Positions 19,462-26,763 of a stretch of 64,000 nucleotides of DNA are shown here, in pieces. The stretch is taken from assembly GCF_002920535.1 (NCBI RefSeq), contig NZ_PQSS01000027.1, positions 1-64,000 on the forward strand, in the 5' to 3' direction. Every line of letters starts with the position of its first letter. The stretch's first letter is position 1. Under the pieces are notes generated by a model, which searched no databases, was not told the origin of the DNA, and saw nothing but the letters and a program-made list of their open reading frames with translations. This stretch comes from Streptomyces sp. Ru71. Lineage in GTDB: Bacteria > Actinomycetota > Actinomycetes > Streptomycetales > Streptomycetaceae. A program made the translations under genes and the position numbers.

Positions 19462-20322
19462 ATGTCAGAAGCAGCTTCCGCAGCGGCCCGCCGGGCCACG
19501 ATCGGCGACAGCGAGTTCGACCGGGACACCGCCGTCACCCGCCGCGCCCCGGGCGTCTACGACATCGACCTCTCGGCCGGCTGGACGATCATCAGCGCCG
19601 TCAACGGCGGCTACCTGCTGGCCGTCCTCGGCCGCGCCCTGGCGGACGCCCTGCCCCACCCCGACCCCTTCACCGTCTCCGCGCACTACCTGACGGCCTC
19701 TCAGCCCGGCCCCGCCGTGGTCCGCACCGACGTCGTGCGCGCCGGCCGCACCCTCTCCACCGGCCAGGCCTCCCTCTTCCAGTACGACGAGGAGGGCCGC
19801 GAGGTCGAGCGGATCCGCGTCCTGGCCTCCTACGGCGACCTGGCCGCGCTCCCCGACGACGTGCGCACCACGGCGAAGCCGCCCGCCCTCCCGCCCATGG
19901 AGCACTGCTTCGGCCCGGAGGACGGTCCCAAGCCGGTCGACGGCAGCTCGGCCATCGCCGACCGGCTGATGCTGAAGCTGGACCCGGCCACCCTCGGCTG
20001 GGCGCTCGGGCAGCCGTCGGGCAAGGGCGAGATGCGCGCCTGGTTCGGTCTCGCCGACGGCCGCGACCCCGACCCGCTCTCCCTGCTGCTCGCCGTGGAC
20101 GCCCTGCCGCCGACCGCCTTCGAGATGGGGCTCAAGGGCTGGGTGCCCACCGTCGAACTGACCGTCCACGTCCGGGCCCGCCCGGCCGCCGGCCCGCTGC
20201 GGGTGGCCATCACCACCCGGAACCTGGCCGGCGGCTTCCTGGAGGAGGACGCCGAGGTCTGGGACAGCGCCGACCGCCTGGTCGCCCAGTCCCGGCAACT
20301 GGCCCGGGTCAGGCTCGGCTGA
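19462..20322 (+). CDS. Acyl-CoA thioesterase family protein (double hotdog)
   Basis: 286 residues with two hotdog halves, as in TesB-like proteins: N-terminal WTIISAVNGGYLLAVLGRAL and DPFTVSAHYLTASQPGPAVV, C-terminal KGWVPTVELTVHVRA and AEVWDSADRLVAQSRQLARV. This is the actinobacterial thioesterase-like superfamily, expected to cleave acyl-CoA. ATG at 19462 chosen since homology begins shortly after; an earlier frame start has no support. Its 3' end overlaps the convergent DinB-like gene by 14 bases. An AGTTAC/ACCGTTCA stretch at 19436-19458 resembles the operator ahead of the TetR gene at 22605. Confidence 0.85.
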   Translation: MSEAASAAARRATIGDSEFDRDTAVTRRAPGVYDIDLSAGWTIISAVNGGYLLAVLGRALADALPHPDPFTVSAHYLTASQPGPAVVRTDVVRAGRTLSTGQASLFQYDEEGREVERIRVLASYGDLAALPDDVRTTAKPPALPPMEHCFGPEDGPKPVDGSSAIADRLMLKLDPATLGWALGQPSGKGEMRAWFGLADGRDPDPLSLLLAVDALPPTAFEMGLKGWVPTVELTVHVRARPAAGPLRVAITTRNLAGGFLEEDAEVWDSADRLVAQSRQLARVRLG

Positions 20323-20896
20323 GCGGGGCGCGGCCGAGCCAGGCCGCGAGCCTGTCGTAGACACCGGCGTCCTCGGCGGCGGGCCGCACCCGCTCGAAGG
20401 GCGTGTCGCCGCCGCGCCGGGTCGCGGGCAGCACGCGCTCGGCCGTGGCCAGCGCGAAACCGGCCAGTTCGGGGTCCAGGGCGAGCGGGTGGCCGACGGC
20501 CTCGGACAGGTCCCAGGTGTGCGTGACGATCTCCATCACATAGCCGGAGAGCGCTTGCCACCCGGCCACCTCGCCCCACGGCACCCGCACCGGCGCCGCC
20601 ATCCGTTCGTCGGACTCCCACGCCTTCAGCACCCGGGCCCTGACCTCGTCGTAGGCCTCGGGCCAGCCGGCGTCCTCCACCCCCTCCGCGAACGGGTGCA
20701 CGGCCATGCCGTCCCCGCCCTCGCCCACCACCGCGATCCGCAGCGTGCCGCCGACCATGTGACTGAGCAGCCGGCGCACGTCGAACTCGGTGCAGGGGGT
20801 GGGTCCGTCCAGCTGCTCGGGCCGGACGGTACGGATGAGGGCGGCGGCCTGCTCGGTGGCGCGGGCGTAGACGGGGCGCGGGTCGATGACGTTCAT
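20309..20896 (-). CDS. TIGR03086-type DinB/maleylpyruvate isomerase-like protein
   Basis: 195 residues from MNVIDPRPVYARATEQ. The N-terminal helices (RPEQLDGPTPCTEFDVRRLLSHMVGG) and the EIVTHTWDLSEAVG helix carry the histidines that bind metal in the DinB/mycothiol-dependent fold. Such proteins often act with mycothiol, the actinobacterial thiol, but no substrate can be read. Divergent from a WYL-domain regulator across a 101-base promoter region that contains a CTGAC/GTCAG inverted repeat. Its end overlaps the convergent thioesterase by 14 bases. Confidence 0.85.
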   Translation of the reverse strand: MNVIDPRPVYARATEQAAALIRTVRPEQLDGPTPCTEFDVRRLLSHMVGGTLRIAVVGEGGDGMAVHPFAEGVEDAGWPEAYDEVRARVLKAWESDERMAAPVRVPWGEVAGWQALSGYVMEIVTHTWDLSEAVGHPLALDPELAGFALATAERVLPATRRGGDTPFERVRPAAEDAGVYDRLAAWLGRAPLSRA

Positions 20897-20941
20897 CGGG
20901 TACCTCTCTCTCGGTCGGTACGCCGATGCTCGGCCCATAAC

Positions 20942-20958
20942 CTGACAGCTTCCGTCAG
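20942..20958. promoter_or_regulatory. Inverted repeat between DinB-like gene and WYL regulator
   Basis: CTGAC (20942-20946) and GTCAG (20954-20958), 7-base spacer, in the 101-base divergent promoter region. A plausible operator through which the WYL regulator controls itself and the divergent gene. Symmetry is seen; binding is inferred. Confidence 0.4.
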
Positions 20959-20997
20959 CATTTGCCTGCGGCTCTGCTCCGGCGGGATTCTGATGCC

Positions 20998-21960
20998 GTG
21001 AAGTCCGACCGCCTGCTGTCGATCCTGCTGCTGTTGCAGACCCGCGGCCGCGTCCCCGCGCACGAACTGGCCGAGCGTCTTGAGGTGTCGGTGCGCACCA
21101 TCTACCGCGACATCGAGGCCCTGTCCGCCTCCGGCGTCCCCGTCTACGCCGAACGCGGACGGCACGGCGGCATCCGGCTGCTCGCCGGCTTCCGTACGGA
21201 TGTGACGGGCCTGACCGCCGACGAGTCCCGGGCCCTGTTCATCCTCGCCGCCCAGGGCGCGCACGCCGCCCTCGGTCTGGACGCCGCACTGGGCTCCGCA
21301 CTGCGCAAGGTGATGGCCGCGCTGCCGGAACCCCACCGCCCCGCGGCCGAGGTGACCAGCCGGCGCATCCTGGTCGACGCCACCCGCTGGCGCGGCGGCC
21401 CCCGGCAGGCCGTCGACCTGGACGTGCTGCAGGACGCCGTGTTCACCGACCGGCGCTTGAGGCTGCGCTACCGGCACAGCGGCGACAGCGAGCCGCGCAC
21501 CTACACCGTCGACCCCTACGGCCTGGTCTCCAAGGCGGGCGTCTGGTACCTCGTCGCCGACCGGCGCGGGCGGCCGCGGCTCTTCCGTGCCGACCGGGTG
21601 CGCTCGGCGACGTCGCTCGACGCCCCGGTGCGGCGCCGGCCCGGCGTCGAACTCGCCGACGTCTGGGAGGTGCTGCGCCGTCAGGTGGAGGAGCGGCCGG
21701 GCGGTCTGGAAGTGGTGGTGCGGGTCCGGCGCGACCGGCTCGGCATGTTCCAGCGCATGATGGCCGCCACGCTCGTCGAACCCCCCGACGACGACGGGCG
21801 GGGCGACTGGGTGACCGCCCGGCTGTCGTACGGCGTCGTCGCCGAGGCCCGTCAGCTGCTCGCGTTCTCCGACCGCGTCGAGGTGCTCTCGCCGCCCGAG
21901 GTCCGCGCGGAACTGGCCCGCGCGGCACGGTCCGTGACGGAGCTGTACGGGCCCGGCTGA
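20998..21960 (+). CDS. WYL-domain transcriptional regulator
   Basis: 320 residues. N-terminal winged helix (KSDRLLSILLLLQ, then VSVRTIYRDIEALSASGVPVYAERG) followed by a WYL domain with the motif GVWYLVADRRGRPRLFRADRV near 176-196 and a C-terminal WCX-like region. WYL proteins bind ligands, often nucleic acids or small metabolites, to control transcription. GTG start at 20998; an ATG 36 bases upstream is less likely. Divergent from the DinB-like gene, the arrangement usual for this pair in Streptomyces. Ends 6 bases before the convergent TetR gene's stop. Confidence 0.9.
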   Translation: MKSDRLLSILLLLQTRGRVPAHELAERLEVSVRTIYRDIEALSASGVPVYAERGRHGGIRLLAGFRTDVTGLTADESRALFILAAQGAHAALGLDAALGSALRKVMAALPEPHRPAAEVTSRRILVDATRWRGGPRQAVDLDVLQDAVFTDRRLRLRYRHSGDSEPRTYTVDPYGLVSKAGVWYLVADRRGRPRLFRADRVRSATSLDAPVRRRPGVELADVWEVLRRQVEERPGGLEVVVRVRRDRLGMFQRMMAATLVEPPDDDGRGDWVTARLSYGVVAEARQLLAFSDRVEVLSPPEVRAELARAARSVTELYGPG

Positions 21961-21966
21961 GGCGCC

Positions 21967-22605
21967 TCAGTTCTGCCAGTGCCGGCGGCCGATGCTGATC
22001 AGGCGCATCTGGCGGGTGGCCAGCCGGGTGACCCGCTCCCGCTCCTCCTCCCGCGTCTCCTCGGGCCGCTCCAGGGTCTCCAGGAAGAGGGAGGCGGTGA
22101 TGAGCATCTGGTCCACGTAGAGGGTGGCGAGCATCAGCAGGTCGTCCTCGCTCCAGCCCTCGGAGACGGGGTCGCCCGCCAGCTCGGCCTTCACCTCCTC
22201 GGCGAACCGCTCCAGTTCGCCGCGGATCGCCTCGCGCACCGGCTGGACCCCGCCATGTCGCTCACGGGCGATAAACCGGACATGTGCGGGGTACGCGTCC
22301 ACATGACGGGCGATCAGCTCGACGGCGCGCACGATGCGCTCCTCGTGGTCGCCCGCCGTGGACACCGTGGTCCGGATCATCGGGTGCAGGCTGCCCAGCG
22401 CCTCCTCGACCAGCGCCACGCCCAGATCCGCGATGGAGCGGAAGTGGCGGTAGAAGGCGGTCGGGGCGACCCCGACGGCGCGGGTGACCTCGCGCAGTCC
22501 CAGGCTGCTCAGGCTCTGCTCCTCCAGCAGGGCGAGCGCCGCGTCCAGGAGCGCCTGGCGGGTCTTCTGCTTCTGGGCCTGCCGGATGCCGAGGGTGTGA
22601 CTCAT
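21967..22605 (-). CDS. TetR-family regulator (fatty-acid type)
   Basis: 212 residues. The helix-turn-helix lies in TRQALLDAALALLEEQ...LREVTRAVGVAPTAFYRHF at about 15-53; FYRHF is typical. The remainder resembles FabR/DesT-like repressors of fatty-acid genes (SIADLGVALVEEAL, ...VDQMLITASLFLETL). It is divergent from two small membrane protein genes, with a dyad (22671-22698) and a related half-site over its own promoter (22614-22627). Expected to repress itself and possibly the membrane genes or the thioesterase. Confidence 0.88.
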   Translation of the reverse strand: MSHTLGIRQAQKQKTRQALLDAALALLEEQSLSSLGLREVTRAVGVAPTAFYRHFRSIADLGVALVEEALGSLHPMIRTTVSTAGDHEERIVRAVELIARHVDAYPAHVRFIARERHGGVQPVREAIRGELERFAEEVKAELAGDPVSEGWSEDDLLMLATLYVDQMLITASLFLETLERPEETREEERERVTRLATRQMRLISIGRRHWQN

Positions 22606-22670
22606 GCCATGCAGTTAACAACTGTTCTCCGGAATTGGAAAGCCGTCCGGCGCGCTAGACTGGGGAGTCA

Positions 22671-22698
22671 GTGAACAACTGTAACTACAACCGTTCAC
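22671..22698. promoter_or_regulatory. Candidate TetR operator
   Basis: A 28-base dyad with outer arms GTGAAC (22671-22676) and GTTCAC (22693-22698) and an inner TGTA-AC-TACA palindrome sharing the same centre. Ten of 14 positions match between halves. A related half-site, GTTAACAACTGTTC, lies at 22614-22627 next to the tetR start codon. Binding by the adjacent TetR protein is inferred. Confidence 0.6.
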
Positions 22699-22737
22699 CG
22701 AAACTTCACGAGAGCATCTCGGAGGGGGTTTCATCCC

Positions 22738-22905
22738 ATGCTCTTCCTCGTCGCCGCACTTCTGCTCCTCGGTGTCGTGATGGGCACCGTGGCCCACGCG
22801 CCGCTGTCCTTCACCGCCGTCGCGGCCGTCGTCATCGCCCTGTGGCTGGCTGTCTTCGCCCTGCGCGAGCGCCACGCCCGCCGGCGCGGCACGTCGGCCC
22901 GTTGA
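22738..22905 (+). CDS. Small two-helix membrane protein, 55 aa
   Basis: Encodes MLFLVAALLLLGVVMGTVAH and a second hydrophobic stretch FTAVAAVVIALWLAVFALRE, ending in a basic tail RHARRRGTSAR. A GGAGGGGG site lies about 10 bases upstream of the ATG, and codon third positions are nearly all G or C. It follows the TetR operator and is 41 bases ahead of the DUF4190 gene, so the two form a likely operon. Family unknown to me; a membrane accessory protein is the most that can be said. Confidence 0.7.
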   Translation: MLFLVAALLLLGVVMGTVAHAPLSFTAVAAVVIALWLAVFALRERHARRRGTSAR

Positions 22906-22946
22906 CCGTCCAGCCGTCCATCTCCGACCGTCGGGAGCCGACCATC

Positions 22947-23213
22947 ATGCAACTGACCGCACCGGCCGCGCGCCGCACCGGCAGCCGCGACACCGACGGC
23001 ATGGCCGTCGCGTCGTTCGTCCTCGGCCTGCTGGGCCTGCTCGTCCTCAACCTCTTCCTCGGCCCCATCGCCATCGCCCTGGCGGCCATCGCCCTGTGGC
23101 GCGGCACGACCCGCCCGGGCCGCGCCTACCTGGGCCTGACCCTGGGAGTGGCCGACCTGGTGGTCCTCCTCGCCTTCATGCAGGCGGACCACTCGGTGTC
23201 CTGGAGCTTCTAG
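22947..23213 (+). CDS. DUF4190-like small membrane protein
   Basis: 88 residues: a short Thr/Arg-rich start, then DGMAVASFVLGLLGLLVLNLFLGPIAIALAAIALWRG and a second membrane segment AYLGLTLGVADLVVLLAFMQ. The A-x-x-S-x-x-x-G-[IL]-h start and small-residue rich helices are typical of DUF4190 proteins. ATG at 22947 with CGGGAG 8-13 bases before it. Probably co-transcribed with the 55-residue gene and under the same TetR operator. Function unknown. Confidence 0.78.
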   Translation: MQLTAPAARRTGSRDTDGMAVASFVLGLLGLLVLNLFLGPIAIALAAIALWRGTTRPGRAYLGLTLGVADLVVLLAFMQADHSVSWSF

Positions 23214-23283
23214 ACCGCCGACGGGCCGCCAGTGCGCTGGCGTCTGGCCGCCATGGGCGGACGCCCGTACCACCGTGGGCAGT

Positions 23284-23302
23284 CGTTCCGCAGGGCGGAA
23301 CG
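23284..23302. terminator. Short perfect hairpin after DUF4190 gene
   Basis: CGTTCCGC (23284-23291) and GCGGAACG (23295-23302), 8 bp with a 3-base loop and no T-tract. A second stem-loop follows: CGAGGT (23355-23360) with ACCTCG (23371-23376), extendable to a 10-bp bulged stem. Both lie in the 227-base gap before the cysteine desulfurase gene and may end the upstream transcript. Confidence 0.5.
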
Positions 23303-23440
23303 GGTGGGCACGGCCTGCAGCGCCGGGCGCGACGCCACCCACTCCAGCCGCAGCCGAGGTAAGGCGCACAACCTCGCTGCAACCCCGGCCGACTCTCCAC
23401 CCAAGCCCAGCCGAAGACGCCCCGTAGAATCGGCGTCACC

Positions 23441-24610
23441 ATGGCTTACCTCGACCACGCCGCGACCACCCCGATGCTCCCGGAGGCGGCAGAGGCCCTG
23501 ACCGCCCAGCTGAGCATCACGGGCAACGCCTCGTCCCTCCACGCATCGGGCCGCAGGGCACGCCGCACCGTCGAGGAGGCCCGCGAGACCCTCGCGGAAG
23601 CGCTCGGCGCCCGCCCCAGCGAGGTGGTGTTCACCTCCGGCGGCACCGAGGCGGACAACCTGGCGGTCAAGGGCCTGTACTGGTCCCGCCGCGCCGCCGA
23701 CCCGGCCCGCACCCGGGTCCTCGCCAGCCCCGTCGAGCACCACGCCGTCCTGGACGCCGTGCACTGGCTCGGCGAGCACGAGGGCGCCACCGTCGAGTAC
23801 CTCCCGGTGGACGCCCACGGCCGGGTCCACCCCGACGCGCTGCGCGAGGCCATCGAGCGGGACCCGGGCGACGTCGCCCTCGCCACTGTCATGTGGGCGA
23901 ACAACGAGATCGGTACGATCCAGCCGGTCCGTGAACTCGCCGACGTGACCGCCGAGTTCGGCGTCCCGCTGCACTCCGACGCGGTGCAGGCCTTCGGTCA
24001 GGTCCCGGTCGACTTCGCCGCCTCCGGACTCGCCGCGATGACCGTCTCCGGCCACAAGATCGGCGGTCCCTACGGCATCGGCGCCCTGATCCTCGGCCGC
24101 GAGTACAGCCCCGTGCCCGTCCTGCACGGCGGCGGCCAGGAGCGCCACGTCCGCTCCGGCACCCTGGACGTCCCGGCGATCGCCGCGTTCGCGGTCGCCG
24201 GCCGCCTCGCCGCCGAGCAGCGCGAGTGGTTCGCCCGGGAGATCGGTGCCCTGCGCGACCAGCTGGTCGACGCCGTCCGCGCGGCGGTGCCGGACGCGAT
24301 CCTCGGCGGCGACCCCGCGCCGGAGGGCCGGCTGCCGGCCAACGCCCACTTCACCTTCCCCGGCTGCGAGGGCGACTCCCTGCTGCTCCTGCTGGACGCC
24401 CAGGGCATCGAGTGCTCCACCGGCTCCGCCTGCACCGCGGGGGTGGCCCAGCCCAGCCATGTCCTGCTCGCCACCGGCGTCGACCCCGACCTGGCCCGCG
24501 GCACCCTGCGCTTCTCCCTCGGCCACACCTCCACCGAGGCCGACGTCGAGGCGCTGGCGAAGGTCATCGGGCCGGCGGTGGAACGGGCCCGCGCGGCGGG
24601 GCTCGTCTGA
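23441..24610 (+). CDS. Cysteine desulfurase (IscS/NifS family)
   Basis: PLP enzyme that removes sulfur from cysteine to form a protein persulfide and alanine. 389 residues with all key parts: YLDHAATTPM, the PLP region FTSGGTEADNLA, HSDAVQAFGQVPVD, the Schiff-base lysine in VSGHKIGGPYG near 207, and the persulfide cysteine in ECSTGSACTAG near 326. The next plus-strand gene is mnmA, which needs such sulfur, much as B. subtilis yrvO sits beside mnmA. Sulfur for thiamine or iron-sulfur clusters is also possible. No clear ribosome-binding site precedes the ATG. The 3' end faces a TPP riboswitch on the opposite strand. Confidence 0.93.
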   Translation: MAYLDHAATTPMLPEAAEALTAQLSITGNASSLHASGRRARRTVEEARETLAEALGARPSEVVFTSGGTEADNLAVKGLYWSRRAADPARTRVLASPVEHHAVLDAVHWLGEHEGATVEYLPVDAHGRVHPDALREAIERDPGDVALATVMWANNEIGTIQPVRELADVTAEFGVPLHSDAVQAFGQVPVDFAASGLAAMTVSGHKIGGPYGIGALILGREYSPVPVLHGGGQERHVRSGTLDVPAIAAFAVAGRLAAEQREWFAREIGALRDQLVDAVRAAVPDAILGGDPAPEGRLPANAHFTFPGCEGDSLLLLLDAQGIECSTGSACTAGVAQPSHVLLATGVDPDLARGTLRFSLGHTSTEADVEALAKVIGPAVERARAAGLV

Positions 24611-24646
24611 CCGACGGCGCCGCCCGCCCCGGGCGCGCGAAAAGGA

Positions 24647-24819
24647 CCTACGAGACGGGTTCCCTTCGCCGGCATGGTCCGGATCAGGTATTGGGGGTCG
24701 CCGTCGGGTCGCTCGCCCTTCGGCCTCTCAGCCCGACCGTCGACGTCGGCCTCAGCGGAAGCCGAAGCTTCTCGCTCAAGTCGGCTACTCCGGTTGGACT
24801 CCCTCACTCGCCCCGTAGG
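24647..24819 (-). ncRNA. TPP riboswitch (THI element) with no downstream sense gene
   Basis: On the minus strand the TPP aptamer core is intact: GGGCTGAGAGG near 24733-24723, then ACCTGATCCGGACCATGCC and GGCGAAGGGA near 24690-24661. P1 closes over 11 consecutive pairs between 24809-24819 and 24647-24657 (two G-U), which is strong support. P3 is enlarged by a stable TTCG-capped stem, and an extra stem follows CTGAGAGG. A TATCCT -10-like hexamer at 24829-24834 would start RNA 3-4 bases before P1. Downstream on this strand lies only the antisense of the cysteine desulfurase gene; the next minus-strand gene is 2 kb away. Confidence 0.9.
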
Positions 24820-24828
24820 CCACTTACC

Positions 24829-24834
24829 AGGATA
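24829..24834 (-). promoter_or_regulatory. Candidate -10 element for the TPP riboswitch RNA
   Basis: TATCCT on the minus strand fits TANNNT and is placed so that transcription would begin just ahead of riboswitch P1. No convincing -35 hexamer at 16-18 bases was found. Read-through from the amidase gene is an alternative source of the RNA. Confidence 0.4.
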
Positions 24835-24896
24835 GAACGGCTGCAGGGCAAAGGAAGAGGGGCAAACCGGATTTTTTACCACCGGGTTCGCGCGCC

Positions 24897-25556
24897 TCAC
24901 GCGGGTGCCGTGCGCGCCCGTCGCACCAGCCCCAGATAGCGGTCCCAGTCCCAGTGCGGACCCGGGTCGGTGTGGTCCGTGCCCGGCACCTCGACATGGC
25001 CGATGATGTGCTCCCGGTCCACGGGTATGCCGTAGCGCCGGCATATCCCCGCCGTCAGCCGCGCCGAGGCGGCGTACATGGCGTCGGTGAAGTCGCGCGG
25101 CCGGTCCACGAACCCCTCGTGCTCGATGCCTATGCTGCGCTCGTTGTACTCCCGGTTGCCCGCGTGGAAGGCCACGTCCAGCTCGCGGATCATCTGCGTC
25201 ACGCGTCCGTCCTTGCGGACGATGTAGTGCGCCGCCGCCTTGTGGCCCGGGTCCTGGAACACCTTCACGGCGCTGCCGTAGCCGCCCTGCGTGACATGGA
25301 CGACCACCCGGTCGATCGGGTAGTCGTCCGGCCGGTCGGCGCGGCGGTAGTTCGCCGGGGAGGCCGCCACCCACAGCGCGCCCCGGAAGTCGACCGCGCC
25401 CGCCACCCGCGGCTTCTCCACCCCCGGCAGCCGCCACCACAGATGCCCCAGCTCGTCACGGGCCAGCACCGCCGTGCCCACGGCGGCCGCCGCACCGCCG
25501 ATGAGCAGGGCACGCCGCCCGATCCGCCGGTCCGCGTCGCTCTTCGCATCCCCCAT
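24897..25556 (-). CDS. N-acetylmuramoyl-L-alanine amidase (exported)
   Basis: Zinc amidase that cleaves between muramic acid and the stem peptide of peptidoglycan. 219 residues from MGDAKSDADRRIGRRALLIGG, whose RRIGRRALLIGGAAAAVGT is a twin-arginine-like signal, so the enzyme is probably exported. The Amidase_2 zinc ligands are visible: VVVHVTQGG, GIEHEG with the acidic residue, and TDHTDPGPHWDW. Divergent from mnmA with 60 bases between. Its 3' side is followed on the same strand by the TPP riboswitch, with no gene after it. Confidence 0.9.
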   Translation of the reverse strand: MGDAKSDADRRIGRRALLIGGAAAAVGTAVLARDELGHLWWRLPGVEKPRVAGAVDFRGALWVAASPANYRRADRPDDYPIDRVVVHVTQGGYGSAVKVFQDPGHKAAAHYIVRKDGRVTQMIRELDVAFHAGNREYNERSIGIEHEGFVDRPRDFTDAMYAASARLTAGICRRYGIPVDREHIIGHVEVPGTDHTDPGPHWDWDRYLGLVRRARTAPA

Positions 25557-25616
25557 GTGATCGTGAACGCATATCCGGCCGTCCCGGTTCCCGCGCACCC
25601 GTACTCTGGAAGGGCT

Positions 25617-26747
25617 ATGACTGACACCCCGCAGCGCTCCCGCCCCCTCCGCGTCCTCGCCGCCATGTCGGGCGGCGTCGACTCCGCCGTCGCCGCGGCC
25701 CGCGCCGCCGAGGCGGGCCACGACGTCACCGGCGTCCACCTCGCGCTCTCCGCGAACCCCCAGTCCTTCCGCACGGGCGCGCGGGGCTGCTGCACCATCG
25801 AGGACTCCCGCGACGCCCGCCGAGCCGCGGACGTCATCGGCATCCCCTTCTACGTGTGGGACCTCGCCGACCGCTTCCGCGAGGACGTCGTGGAGGACTT
25901 CGTCGCCGAGTACGAGGCCGGCCGCACCCCGAACCCGTGCCTGCGCTGCAACGAGAAGATCAAGTTCGCCGCGCTGCTCGACAAGGCGCTCGCCCTCGGC
26001 TTCGACGCGGTGTGCACCGGCCACTACGCCAAGGTGATCGTCCGCGAGGACGGCACCCGCGAGCTGCACCGCGCCTCCGACATGGCCAAGGACCAGTCGT
26101 ACGTGCTCGGCGTGCTGGACGACAGGCAGCTGGCGCACGCGATGTTCCCGCTCGGCGACACGGTCACCACCAAGGAGGAGATCCGCGCGGAGGCCGAGCG
26201 CCGCGGTCTCGCCGTCGCCAAGAAGCCCGACTCGCACGACATCTGCTTCATCGCCGACGGTGACACCCAGGGCTTCCTCGCCAAGCGCCTCGGCAAGGCC
26301 GAGGGCGACATCGTCGACGAGTCCGGCAACAGGCTCGGCACCCACGAGGGCGCGTACGGCTTCACCATCGGCCAGCGCAAGGGCCTGCGCATCGGCACCC
26401 CGGCCCCCGACGGCAAGCCGCGCTACGTCCTCGACATCTCCCCGGTGACCAACACCGTCACGGTCGGCCCGGCCGCCGCCCTGGACGTCACCGCGCTCAC
26501 CGCGATCAAGCCGCGCTGGTGCGGCATCGCCCCGGCCGGCCCCGGCACCTACACCGCCCAGCTGCGCGCCCACGGCGGTGAGACCGAGGTGAGCGCCGAG
26601 CTGGTCGACGGCGAGCTGCGGGTCACCTTCACCGAGCCGGTCCGCGGCGTCGCCCCCGGCCAGGCGATCGTCCTGTACGACGGCACGCGCGTGGTGGGCT
26701 CGGCGACGATCGCCGCGACCACGCGCGCGACGGCGGGCGTGGCCTGA
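25617..26747 (+). CDS. mnmA: tRNA-specific 2-thiouridylase
   Basis: Activates U34 of tRNA(Lys, Glu, Gln) with ATP and inserts sulfur to form 2-thiouridine. 376 residues: PP-loop AAMSGGVDSAVAAARA at the N-terminus, TPNPCLRCNEKIKF with the catalytic cysteine near 105, GHYAKV, KDQSYVLGVL, and the second active cysteine in HDICFIADGDTQGFL near 205. Standard MnmA C-terminal beta domain follows. Sulfur probably comes from the cysteine desulfurase encoded 1 kb upstream on the same strand, separated by the amidase and riboswitch on the other strand. Confidence 0.96.
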   Translation: MTDTPQRSRPLRVLAAMSGGVDSAVAAARAAEAGHDVTGVHLALSANPQSFRTGARGCCTIEDSRDARRAADVIGIPFYVWDLADRFREDVVEDFVAEYEAGRTPNPCLRCNEKIKFAALLDKALALGFDAVCTGHYAKVIVREDGTRELHRASDMAKDQSYVLGVLDDRQLAHAMFPLGDTVTTKEEIRAEAERRGLAVAKKPDSHDICFIADGDTQGFLAKRLGKAEGDIVDESGNRLGTHEGAYGFTIGQRKGLRIGTPAPDGKPRYVLDISPVTNTVTVGPAAALDVTALTAIKPRWCGIAPAGPGTYTAQLRAHGGETEVSAELVDGELRVTFTEPVRGVAPGQAIVLYDGTRVVGSATIAATTRATAGVA

Positions 26748-26763
26748 CGCGGCCGCCCGTCGC

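Noticed and set aside
23210..24526. 438-codon minus-strand frame opposite the cysteine desulfurase, downstream of the TPP riboswitch
   Set aside because: Considered as the riboswitch target, but it has no ribosome-binding site, no motif and a composition that simply mirrors the desulfurase.
24866..24880. Six-T run near the amidase gene as an intrinsic terminator
   Set aside because: The flanking AACCGG/CCGGGTT arms do not pair cleanly, and the T's lie within the loop rather than after a stem.
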